NCBI RefSeq assembly: GCF_002211105.1
Contig: NZ_JPUA01000034.1
Location: forward strand, 1,038,171-1,095,224
Direction of reading: 5' to 3'
From: Halomonas campaniensis
Lineage (GTDB): Bacteria; Pseudomonadota; Gammaproteobacteria; Pseudomonadales; Halomonadaceae
DNA length: 57,054 bases
Made by a program: the position numbers and the translations under genes. Under the pieces are notes generated by a model that made no database searches, was not told the DNA's origin, and saw only the letters and a program-made list of their open reading frames with translations. This document shows, one piece after another, positions 26,167 through 36,200 of the stretch. Within the stretch, counting starts at the first letter, position 1, and each line of letters starts with the position of its first letter.

Positions 26167-27333
26167 ATGAAAATTGCCGTTGCAGGAACCGGTTATGTGG
26201 GGCTTTCCAATGCGCTATTGTTAGCGCAGTACCACGAAGTGGTCGCGGTGGATATCGTCCCCGAGAAAGTAGCGCTGCTGAATAAGGGCCTCTCTCCGAT
26301 TGAAGATACTGAAATAGCAGCGTTTTTAAATCGTACTGACTTGAATTTTACAGCGACGCTGGAAGCCGAGCAGGCCTATGCTGATGCTCAGTTCGTGATT
26401 ATTGCCACGCCCACTGATTACGATCCTCAAACCAACTATTTCAATACTAAAAGCGTTGAAGCTGTCATTGAGCAGGTCATGCGCATTAACCCTGAGGCGG
26501 TGATGGTCATTAAATCCACCGTGCCAGTGGGTTACACGAAAGATGCCGCTAAACGCTTTAACACACAAAACCTTATTTTCTCGCCTGAGTTTTTACGGGA
26601 AGGAAAGGCGCTTTACGATAATCTTTACCCTTCGCGTATTATTGTTGGGGAGCGTTCTGAGCGAGGCGAGCTTTTTGCTGAACTCCTCAAGCAGGGGGCG
26701 ATTGCCGAAGAAATAGAGGTACTGCTGACGAATAGCACTGAGGCCGAGGCGATCAAACTGTTTGCGAATACGTATCTGGCAATGCGGGTCGCTTACTTTA
26801 ATGAGTTAGATACCTACGCGGAAACGCATGGCCTTGATGCTAAGCAGATTATTCAAGGCGTTGGCCTAGACCCGCGTATTGGGAAACACTACAACAACCC
26901 TAGCTTTGGGTACGGTGGCTATTGTCTGCCTAAGGATACTAAGCAGTTGCTCGCCAACTATGCTGATGTGCCGAGTAATATGATTCAGGCAATTGTAGAT
27001 GCCAACCGCACGCGTAAAGATTTTATCGCTGACGCTGTCCTGCGCCGCAATCCAACCGTGGTTGGGGTGTATCGTCTTATCATGAAAACAGGCTCGGACA
27101 ACTTCCGCGCCAGCGCCATGCAAGGCGTTATGAAGCGCATTAAGGCCAAAGGCGTGGAAGTGGTCGTTTACGAGCCAGTGTTGGAGGAAGATAAATTCTT
27201 TGGCTCAACCGTTATGCGCGATTTAACCGCGTTTAAAGACAAATGTGATGTCATCCTAGCTAACCGAATGGTCACTGAGCTTAGCGATGTGGAATCCAAG
27301 GTATATACCCGCGATTTGTTCGGCAGTGATTGA
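26167..27333 (+). CDS. ugd: UDP-glucose 6-dehydrogenase
   Basis: At 388 residues it equals E. coli Ugd in length. The N-terminal NAD site is [33 protein letters not shown] and STVPVGYT follow, and the catalytic Cys253 is in [12 protein letters not shown]. It oxidises UDP-glucose to UDP-glucuronate using two NAD+. This is the clearest hint of a precursor for an acidic polysaccharide in the locus. It is the last + strand gene before a repeat block and the opposing - strand operon. Confidence 0.96.
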   Translation: MKIAVAGTGYVGLSNALLLAQYHEVVAVDIVPEKVALLNKGLSPIEDTEIAAFLNRTDLNFTATLEAEQAYADAQFVIIATPTDYDPQTNYFNTKSVEAVIEQVMRINPEAVMVIKSTVPVGYTKDAAKRFNTQNLIFSPEFLREGKALYDNLYPSRIIVGERSERGELFAELLKQGAIAEEIEVLLTNSTEAEAIKLFANTYLAMRVAYFNELDTYAETHGLDAKQIIQGVGLDPRIGKHYNNPSFGYGGYCLPKDTKQLLANYADVPSNMIQAIVDANRTRKDFIADAVLRRNPTVVGVYRLIMKTGSDNFRASAMQGVMKRIKAKGVEVVVYEPVLEEDKFFGSTVMRDLTAFKDKCDVILANRMVTELSDVESKVYTRDLFGSD

Positions 27334-27344
27334 AAAGGTGGCTT

Positions 27345-27800
27345 TACGCTCGCTGAATTCGCGTTCTTCGTTACCACGCGCTACGAGTATGTGCCCTCAC
27401 TCGATTTCGGTAGCGTGATGACGTACACACTCCTTTGGAATCCCCATCTTCAAGTGCAGGCGAGATTGAGTAGCGCGTGGTAAGCCTCGGGCGCACCCGC
27501 GGAAGCAGCGAGAAGCGGTGCCGGGGTTTAGCTCGTGCAGGCTGGGTTGGTTCGGTGCCATTGGGCGTCGTTCCGACGCCATCCGCGGGTGCCTCGTTAT
27601 GTTCGTTCCACTCACATACTCGTTACCACGCGCTACGGTTTGTGGCGCCACGGATCTTTGTGTGAGCACATACCTTGTAGCGCGTGGTAAGCCTACGGCG
27701 CACCCGCGAAAGCAGCGCGGAGCGGTGCCGGGGTTGGCTCGTGCAGGCAGCGTTGGTTGGGTGCCATTGGGCGTCGTTCCGCCGCCATCCGCGGGTGCAG
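27345..27800. repeat. array of the interspersed intergenic repeat next to the RAYT gene
   Basis: The block holds a left-truncated unit whose core matches the 248-bp array (GATTTCGGTAGCGTGATGACG), a full right arm, then a second unit with a different short core (TTTGTGGCGCCACGG). A third left arm is cut off at about 27800. The GGCGTCGTTCCG landmarks lie at 27564 and 27770. No gene is supported in 27334-27822. The block ends immediately at the 3' end of the RAYT gene. Confidence 0.9.
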
Positions 27801-27822
27801 CCACTTGAATACGTTTCCAATT

Positions 27823-28344
27823 TTATTCCCAATCCATATCGGCAACATCGGGGGCTTGTTGGGTGCCCCAGTCGGGGGCGTACCAGCCTTTTTGAACGCA
27901 TTGTTGAAAGCTTGACCACTCCCAGTCGCGTGGGGCTTTCGTCCAGCCGTGTTTGACGGGGTTGTAGTGGATGTAATCCATATGGCGCTGCCAGTCGTTT
28001 TCGTCGCGAATAACGTGCTCCCAGAAGCCGCGTTGCCAGGCGTTATGGGTGCCGGGTGGAAAGAAGAATTCCTGTGAGGCGTATTTTTTGATATCCCGCC
28101 AGCGTGAGGAGTAGTCGGCGTCGCCTTCAGGCAATCTCCACAGGCAGTGGAGGTGGTCAGGGAGCAGTACGAATGCATCCATTGCGAAAGGCTGCTCTTC
28201 TCGAACTCTACGAAACGCACGTCCTAGGGCATCAATATTCAGGCGATCCGCCAGCAGTGGTTGTCGTGCGTAGGTGACGACGGTAAAAAAGTAGCAGCCG
28301 CCAGGAACATGCGCGCGTCGATAGGTTGCCACCCTTGCCTCCAT
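27823..28344 (-). CDS. REP-associated tyrosine transposase (RAYT, IS200-like Y1 family)
   Basis: The 173-residue length is normal for RAYTs. The HUH motif is in LPDHLHCLWRLP, and the Tyr helix region is GFWEHVIRDENDWQRHMDYIHYNPVKHG (start and end residues given; both are typical of the family). It also opens with the usual YFFTVVTY strand. RAYTs are single-copy domesticated relatives of IS200/IS605 transposases. They cut at REP hairpins with a 5' GTAG and are thought to spread REP/BIME elements. Repeats beginning GTAGCGCG lie directly at its 3' end and at five or more other places in the window, so it is the likely mobiliser of that family. No strong ribosome-binding site is visible. Confidence 0.88.
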   Translation of the reverse strand: MEARVATYRRAHVPGGCYFFTVVTYARQPLLADRLNIDALGRAFRRVREEQPFAMDAFVLLPDHLHCLWRLPEGDADYSSRWRDIKKYASQEFFFPPGTHNAWQRGFWEHVIRDENDWQRHMDYIHYNPVKHGWTKAPRDWEWSSFQQCVQKGWYAPDWGTQQAPDVADMDWE

Positions 28345-28400
28345 GCAGAATGATTGGGTTTGGAAGGCCTAGTGTAGCGCATCGTTATGGGCTGTGTGGG

Positions 28401-28922
28401 CTATGTCTTGCTTAAAGTATCGAGCGGTATTTCCAGATGCTGGGGCCGGTTGAGTACATTGAGCAGCACGATGGCGCGCTCTTCGCCTTTACAGCGGGTG
28501 AAGATGGCTTCCAGGTTTTTGAAGGGGCCATCGGTGATGGTGACTTTCTCGCCGGCGTTGAAGTAGGTGTGAATGCCTTCCTTGCTGTGCGGCTGGGCGC
28601 GCAGAGTTTCGACGAGTTGCGAAGGCACTGAGACGGGTCTGTCGCCAAAGGTGAGCAGGCGCAGTACGCCGCGGGTGGAGCGAATGGGCCGCCAGTTGCT
28701 GACGAGCTGATCCAGGCAAATAAACAGGTAGTAGGGGAAGAGCGGTTCGGTCACCGTAATGAGCTTGCCTTGACGCTTGCGTTGGCTATTCAGAACGGGG
28801 TGAAACACCTCATAGCCTTGGTTGGCGAGGTGCTCGGCAGCGCGAAATGATTCGCCCCCTTTACACTGAATAACGTACCAGGAGGGCGTTGCTGCGCCCT
28901 CCTGGTCATTGCAAACATCCAT
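28401..28922 (-). CDS. rfaH: RfaH-like transcription antitermination protein (NusG family)
   Basis: A 173-residue protein, slightly longer than E. coli RfaH (162). The NusG N-terminal domain is clear (SWYVIQCKGGESFRAAEHLANQ as its first 22 residues from about 14, then PLFPYYLFICLD and STRGVLRLLTFGDRPVSVP). A KOW-type C-terminal domain follows (GEKVTITDGPFKNLEAIF). RfaH binds paused RNA polymerase at ops DNA and lets it transcribe long capsule, LPS and toxin operons. It lies 35 bases after the AONS gene at the end of the long kps-PKS operon, which suggests that it helps transcription of this 14-kb unit. I did not find a convincing ops element (GGCGGTAGC type) upstream of kpsC. Confidence 0.88.
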   Translation of the reverse strand: MDVCNDQEGAATPSWYVIQCKGGESFRAAEHLANQGYEVFHPVLNSQRKRQGKLITVTEPLFPYYLFICLDQLVSNWRPIRSTRGVLRLLTFGDRPVSVPSQLVETLRAQPHSKEGIHTYFNAGEKVTITDGPFKNLEAIFTRCKGEERAIVLLNVLNRPQHLEIPLDTLSKT

Positions 28923-28957
28923 GCCATCATCCTTGCGTCTGGAAAAGCGTTACAAAA

Positions 28958-30283
28958 TTATGGCAGTAGCGCGGTGAGCGCATCAAGGGTTTCATCAATG
29001 TGCGCCTGGGTGTGATCACAGGAGAGAAAGAAGCGTAACCGTGCGCTTTTTTCGGGTACCGCCGGATGCAGGATCGGCTGTACGTTGATGTGCTGTTCCA
29101 ACAGGGCGTTGGAGAGCCTGGCAGCCGACGCGGAGCTGCCAATAATCACCGGTACGACCGCGGCGCCGATGCTTTTGCCGGTATCTAACCCGCGGGCAGT
29201 GGCCTGTTCAAGGAAGTAGCGGGAGATGGCGTGCAGGCGCTGTACCCGTTCGGGCTCTTGCTGCATCAATTGCAGCGCGGCCAGCGAAGGGGCGGCGACC
29301 TGGGCGGGCATGCCCACGCTGTAGAGAAAGCCGGGAGCCAGGTAGCGCAGCGTTTCCACCAGTGGCTTGCTGCCCGCGATATAACCGCCACAGCCTGCCA
29401 TGGCTTTGCTCATGGTGCCCATCCAGATATCCACATCACGCGGGTCGATATCGAAATACTCGCGCAGTCCCAGGCCAGTGTCGCCCATGACACCAAAGGA
29501 GTGGGCTTCATCGACCATCAGCCAGGACTGGTAGCGCTGCTTGAGCTCAATAAAACGGGGCAGCTCAGGGATGTCACCGTCCATGCTGTAGAGCCCTTCG
29601 ATCACCACCAGCACGCGTTCAAACTGATGCCGATGCCGGGCCAACAGAGCTTCCAGCGCGGCAGGGTCGTTATGACTAAACGACATGCGCTTGGCGCCGG
29701 AGAGCTGCGCACCGACCAGCGAGCTGTTATGAATATACTCGTCGTGGAGCACTAAATCCTTGGGCCCCAGCAGGTGCCCTAGCGTGGAGACATTAGTGGC
29801 GTGACCGCTCACAAACACCACGGCGTCTTCAACGTCGTAGGCCGTAGCCAGGGCTTGTTCCAACTCCTGATGAATGGGCCGCTCGCCGGAGACCACGCGA
29901 CTGGCAGAGACCGAGGTGCCGTAACGCGCCACGGCATCGCAGGCGGCCTGATTGATACGCGGGTCACCTGAGAAGCCGAGGTAGTTATAGCTGGCAAAGT
30001 TAATGCAGGTCTGACCATTGATCACGCTGGTCGCCCCGGCGGTGCCTTCGTGCACCTTGAAGAAGGGATCGACCAAGCCTAACTGGTCAGCGGCCTGGCG
30101 CATCATGGCAATTTGCTGGTAGCCGGGTTGGGCATCAAAGCGCGTGAAGCGCTCGGGCACTGTCCGCTGATCAGTTCCTTGCCCTTTGGACGACGGTGCG
30201 GCGGCGCTGGCAGCACGCGGCGCGGTGCGCTTGCGTGCTTGTTCCAGCAGTTGCTGTTTCAGTTCAGAGCGCTTGGCGGTCAT
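28958..30283 (-). CDS. alpha-oxoamine synthase (AONS; BioF/Kbl/serine palmitoyltransferase family)
   Basis: A 441-residue PLP enzyme. Residues 1-45 are a basic, Ala-rich extension not usual for BioF. The core has FASYNYLGFSGDP, RVVSGERPIHQELE, DEYIHNSSLVGAQLSG, VDEAHSFGVMG and the Schiff-base Lys293 in GTMSKAMAGCGGYI. The family condenses an acyl thioester with an amino acid and loses CO2, giving an alpha-amino ketone. Its ATG overlaps the PKS stop by 4 bases, and that PKS lacks a thioesterase. I infer that the AONS releases the acyl chain from the PKS carrier domain and forms a sphinganine-like 3-keto base. The amino acid used is unknown. BioF for biotin is an unlikely alternative, because no bio genes are near. 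Confidence 0.9.
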   Translation of the reverse strand: MTAKRSELKQQLLEQARKRTAPRAASAAAPSSKGQGTDQRTVPERFTRFDAQPGYQQIAMMRQAADQLGLVDPFFKVHEGTAGATSVINGQTCINFASYNYLGFSGDPRINQAACDAVARYGTSVSASRVVSGERPIHQELEQALATAYDVEDAVVFVSGHATNVSTLGHLLGPKDLVLHDEYIHNSSLVGAQLSGAKRMSFSHNDPAALEALLARHRHQFERVLVVIEGLYSMDGDIPELPRFIELKQRYQSWLMVDEAHSFGVMGDTGLGLREYFDIDPRDVDIWMGTMSKAMAGCGGYIAGSKPLVETLRYLAPGFLYSVGMPAQVAAPSLAALQLMQQEPERVQRLHAISRYFLEQATARGLDTGKSIGAAVVPVIIGSSASAARLSNALLEQHINVQPILHPAVPEKSARLRFFLSCDHTQAHIDETLDALTALLP

Positions 30284-33200
30284 GGTGTCTCAGTCGCGGG
30301 TGATGAAGAGGCAGACGCAGGCTCAGTGGTGAAGCCTTCCGCACCGTGTTGTGCGGCCAGCGAGGCTATCGCATCTTGCGGAGCGTCTTCAACATCGTCG
30401 TGCTGATGCATTTTCTGAATCAGTACGCCCGCCAGCTTGTCGAGTGTGGATGCTTCACTGAGCACCATTACTGACACTTGAACGCCCAAGCGGTTCTCGA
30501 TAGCGGTCATAAGCTCAACGCCCATCAGGGAGTCAAAGCCCATGTCGTAGACCGAACGGTGAATATCGAGCTTCTCTTCATCAATCAGCAGGATGCTGGC
30601 CAGTTCGGCGCGCAACAGGTCGGTGACGGTGCTGTGCAGCTCCTCTGGCGAAAGGTCGGCCAGTAGGGCGCTGATGTCGTCATCGGCATCCCGGCTGCCG
30701 TCGTCGTCGCTGGCTCGGGCAATTTCGTTAAAGCGCGGTGCTTCAGCCGTCGGTAAGAAGCGGGCAAGCGCGCCCCACTCCAGTTCCAGCACGCCCAGGC
30801 TTGGCCCTGGGGTCAGCAGCATCTGTTCGAGTACTTTCAGCGCGTCCTCCGAGCGCAGCGCTGAGCCGCCCAGGCGCTCTTGCAGTGCATCTCGTGTACG
30901 AGTATTGCGGGCCAGGAAGCCGACATCTTCAATAGCACCCCAGCGCACGCAGGTGGCCGGTAAGCCCGCAGCGCGGCGGCTGGCCGCAAATGCTTCCAGC
31001 CAGTGGTTGGCGGCGACGTAGTTAGCCTGGCCAGGGTTGCCGAACAGCGTGGTGGCCGACGAGTAGAGCACGAAGAAGTCCAGCTCGGCCTCGCGGGTGA
31101 GGGCATCGAGGTGGCGGGCACCGTCGATTTTGGGCGCTAGCACTTTCTGAATGCGTTCGGCATCCAGGTTACGGATCAAGCCGTCGTCGATCACCGTGGC
31201 GGCATGCACGATGCCGCGTAGCGGTGCCAGTTCACCCTTGGCGCGCTCCAGCACATCGGCCAGCGCAGTGCGGTCGGTGATATCGCAGGCGGCGGCAAGT
31301 ACTGTAACCCCTTGCTGTTCAAACGCCGTTATCGCTGCCTGGGCCTCTTCACTGGCGGGGCCACTGCGGCTGAGCAGAATCAGCTGCCGTGCGCCTTTAT
31401 CGACCAGCCATTGAGCGGTTCTTAACCCAAAGCCCCCCAGGCCACCGGTGACCAAATAGCTGGCATCCGCAGGCAGTTGCATGGCTTCCGTGCCCAATAC
31501 GTCGTTTTGGGGCGGCGCGATAGGCTGTTCGTAAGTCACCACGACCTTGCCGATCTGGCGCGCCTGCTGCATATAACGGAAGGCATCGATGACCTGGGTG
31601 TGGCTGAACGAGGTAAACGGCAGCGGGCTGAGGGTGCCGTCGTTAAACAGCGCCATCATCTCGCCAAACAGGCGTTGGGTAAGGGCGGGCTGCACCTTCA
31701 TTAGCTGGTCGGAGTCGATACCGAAGTAGCTTAGGTTGTTGCGGAACGGGCGCAGGCCAATATGGGTGTTTTCGTAGAAATCGCGTTTACCCAGCTCCAG
31801 GAAGCGGCCGAACGGGCGCAGGGCGCGCAAGTTCTGATTGATCGCTTCCCCGGCCAGTGAGTTAAGCACCACATCGACGCCTTCGCCCTGGGTGTCTTCG
31901 AGGATCTCTTCGGCGAAGGTGAGCGAGCGCGAGTCGTAAAGCCGATCGATGCCCATCAGGCGCAGGAAGTCACGCTTCTCTTCGGAGCCTACCGTGGCGT
32001 AGATTTCCGCACCCAGCCACTGGGCAATTTGCAGTGCGGCGATACCTACACCGCCAGCGGCACCGTGAATCAGCACTTTCTCGCCGGGCTCGACCCGCGC
32101 CAGGTGCTTGAGCGCGTAGTAGACCGTGAAGAAGGTGGTCGGAATCGTGGCCGCCGCGGCAAAGCTAATGCCCTCTGGCAGCGGTGCCACCGCGTGCTGG
32201 CTGGCGATGACCTTATCGCTGAAGCTGGCAGATCCGAAGCCGACCACGGCTTGCCCAGGCGTCACGTGGGTGACGTTGCTACCCACGCTTTCGACCACGC
32301 CTGAAAATTCAAGACCCAGGGTCGGCCCGGCAAAGCCGTTCTCAATCGCTTCATCGGAGAGCAGGCCGAGGGTGTACATCACATCGCGGAAGTTAAGCCC
32401 GGTGGCTTTAACACGAATGGCCACCTCATCGGCATCGGCTTCCGGTAGCGGACGCGGGCGCCAGGTCAATTGACGCAACTGCCCAGGCATGGCAAAGCCG
32501 AGCGTCATCGCTTGGTGCGATGGCCCGCTTTGATCCGCTGCTGCCGGGCGGGGCGCCGCTAGCGTGCGCAGTCGGGTCGCGAAGCGGCGGCCGTGGTTAT
32601 CGATTAGTGCTTCGTTTTCGCTATCCGGTTGGGCCAGCAGTTGCGCCCAGGTTTGTAGCGAGGCTTCGCTCATCGTCGCCGGTACATCCAGCAGATAGAC
32701 GCTATGGCCGACGGCTTCGTTGGCCAGTGAGCGGCCAAAGCCCCACAGGGCGGCATCGCCAGGGGCTTCTCTATCGCTAAGGGCTTCGCTATCGCTAAGG
32801 CCAGAGTCAGTCGTCGCCTGCCAGAGCGCGCTCAGGCCGTTGGTCACTAGCCATAGAGAGGCGGCGAGGGAGTGCTGCTCCAGGGCCAGCGTCCACTGTA
32901 GCGAGTGCTCACAGCGGGCGGTTTGCGCCTCGGTACTGCTGGCGCCGAGGCCACGCAGGTCTATGACATTAAGCGGTAGCTCACCATGCTCACCCACTTC
33001 CGGTTGGGCGAGCGCTGGCTGGGTTAACGCGTGTTCAAGCAGCTCGGCGGGGGCGCTTTGGCTGATGCTGAGCAGGGCCGGGGCGTCTAACGATTGCAGC
33101 GCTTCGACCAGGCTGGCGGCAAGCGCTTCGCTGTGGTCATCCGCGACCACTAAATGGCGCCGCTGAGCGGTGTTTGATGCGCTGGTGGCGGTATCAAACG

Positions 33201-36200
33201 GGTAGTGGGCGTGGAGCAGGTAGGCACCGCTTTCGCTCTCTTCCAGCGCCATCGGTTCGGAGACCATAAAGCCCTGGTCGTTTAGCCAGCCGATAAGGGC
33301 CTCTTGCTCCAGCGCGGTTTGATCAATGCCGGGCGTGGCCAGCAGATCATCCAGCCAGCGGCTGGGGGCGATGCCGATCAGCATTACCTGGGCACCTGGG
33401 GCTAGCTGCGCTGGCAGCGCTTCAATCAACTGACGCGTTGCGGCCGGGTGGGTGATATCCACGCTGACGAACGCCAATTGGGCCTTTTCAACGCCGGTGG
33501 GGGCGGTCATTGCCGCTACATCGTTTTGGTCAAGATGCTGCATATCCATCAGCGGGAAGCGCTCTTGCAACTGCTCCGCCTGATGGCGCGTGCTATCGAG
33601 AGTGGTGATCACGCGGTAGTGGGTCAGGTCGTGGTACAGCGCCTGGGCGCTGCGTTCCAGCAGGCGTTCGCCTAACGCAGGCGCGCTGGGGCCTGCTTCC
33701 AGCAGTTGCAAGCGCTGTCCGCTGGGGAGTTCGGCGATCAGGGTATCGATTAGCTCGGCTAACTTGCCGGCCAGTGCCTGCCAGCCGCTTTCACCTACCA
33801 GCACACGGTTTAAGCGCGCCAAGTGGTCGTGGCTAATACCCAGGGTTTCCAGGTCACTCGTGCCGCTGCGCAGCGCCTGTTGGTGAAGCCCTAACCGGCC
33901 TACCAAGTGAATGGGCGCAAAGTAGTCGGGGTAATCCTGCACCAGCAGTTGCCAGATAACGTCTGGCGAGTGCTGGGTTTCTTCGCTATCGACAGTGAGG
34001 CTCTGCTGGGCGAAGGCTTCGCTGAGGCTGTCGAGCAGCGGCGCCACTTCATTGCCATAACGCTGCCCGGTGCTGGCGGCGTAAACGCTGGCGATATCGG
34101 CCAGCCGAGCGAGTGCATCGCCGGGCAGTGCCAGCGGTTCTGCCTGCAATGGCGCTGGCGTGAGTTCCACGTCCAAATAGCTGAAGTGCTGGTGATGGGC
34201 GCGGTTGAGACGAATCGCTTTGAAGCGGGTTTTGCTCAAGACGGCGACCGCATTTCCGGCGGCGTCATACAGCTCGAAATCGGCGGTAAAGGAGTGCGGT
34301 GCGCGCTTGCCCATCACGGCGCGGGCGAGAACTGGCACACCTGCCTGAGTGTTGACTTGAATGCGCCCCACGCGCACCGGCACAAAGGCAAGCTGGGAAG
34401 CGAACTCGCTGTGCTGGGCCAGCAGCGGGATAAACATCTGGAAAGCGCTATCCAGAATGCCGGGGTGCACGTGCAGCGTGCTGAGCTGTGCCTGGACTTC
34501 ATCCGAGAGGGCGATTTCGCCAATCACCGCATCGCCTTCAATCCAGCCCTGGGAAATCGCCTGGAAAGCGGGGCCATAGTGCAGGCCAATGTGCTCGGCC
34601 ATTTCCAGGTGGTCTGCCAGCGTGTAGTCCGGCGCACGGGTGGGCAGCGCAGGGGCTTTGCGATTGAGTAAAAAGCCACGGCTTTCGCGCATGGTGCGCG
34701 CCACGGCATTCAACTGCCACTCAACCCCCGTGGCTGGCTCGCGGGAGTGGATCTCCAAGCGGCCATCTTCCGGCAAATAGGTCAACCGCATGGTGCGGCC
34801 ATGGGAGCCATCCAGCAGCAGCGGGGCGCGGATTTCCAGCTCTTCGATATCCAGCAGTGGGGAGTCTTTTAGCTGCAGCGCCGCCGCTAACGTTAGCTCT
34901 ACAAAACCCGCACCGGGGAATACCGCGCCTTCACCCACCACGTGGTCAGCCAGCCAGGGCTGGCGCTGGGTGTCGAGTTGGCTCTCCCAGGTGTGTTCGT
35001 GCTGGGCTAACGGGTAGCCCAGCAGCGGGTGCTGGTAGTAGCGAGAAAGCAGGCCTTGGCTGTCATTGGTGCCGTGTACCCAGTGGTGGCTACGCTGCCA
35101 GGCATAGCGGGGTAACGGTACACGCTGCCCTTCCACTGGGAAGTAGCGGCTACCCAGGGCAAGGCCGCTCAACAGCACTTGACTTAAACAGCGCTGCAAA
35201 CCTTCAAGCCCCGGCTTATGGCGCTCGATGGTGCCAAATACCAGCCCAGGGCGCTCCAGCTGGCGGAGCGACTCATTGAGGTAACGGCGCAGAATGGGAT
35301 GGGCACCAATCTCTACAAATACGTTATGGCCTTGCGCGATCAACGCGCTAGCAGCGGCTTCAAACAGCACCGGCTCACGAATGTTTTTCCACCAGTAGGT
35401 GGCATCCAGCGCTAACCCGTCACTTAGCGCGCCGGTCACGGTGGAGTAGTAGGGGATCTGCGTGGGCCGTGGGGTAATGTCCGCCAGCGCTTCAATAACC
35501 CCGGCTTCAATGCTGTCCATCGCCGGGCTGTGGAAGGCGTAGTCCAGGGGCAGTCGCTTGGCAAAGATATCCTGCTCGCTCAGGGCGGCTTCCAGAGCGC
35601 CGAGCTGCTGGCTGTCGCCTGCTAGCGTAATACCTTTCGGGCTGTTAATGCCGGCCAGACAAACCTGATTGAACTCGGGCTTTTCAAGCCACACGGCGAT
35701 GTCGTCGGCGCTCATGGCCACGGCGGTCATTTCGCCTTGACCACGGGTTTTGCCTTGGTAGTCGCTGCGGTAGTAAATCACTTTCACCGCATCTTCCAGG
35801 CTTAATGCCCCACTGGCCCAGGCAGCGGCTACTTCACCGACGCTGTGGCCGAATACTGCCGTGGGTGTGATGCCTTGTTCGTAAAGCCACTCGGTTAGTG
35901 CCACTTGCAGGGCAAACAGCGCCGGCTGGGCGATCTCGGTTAAGCCGAAGCGATTCTCCTCACGTTGGCCATTGCGACCTTCGAGCTCGGCACGCAGTGA
36001 GAAATCACCGTACTGTTGAAAGAGGGCGTCAACGCGGTCAATGGCTTCAGCGAAAATCGGCGATTCGGCGAGCAGGTCGTGCCCCATGGTTTCCCACTGG
36101 CAGCCGTTGCCGTCGTAAACGAACACCGGGCCTACCGCCTTGGGTAGGCGCTCCAGGTGGGTGACGCTATTGGCTTCTCCAGCGGCAAACTCGCTGAGTC

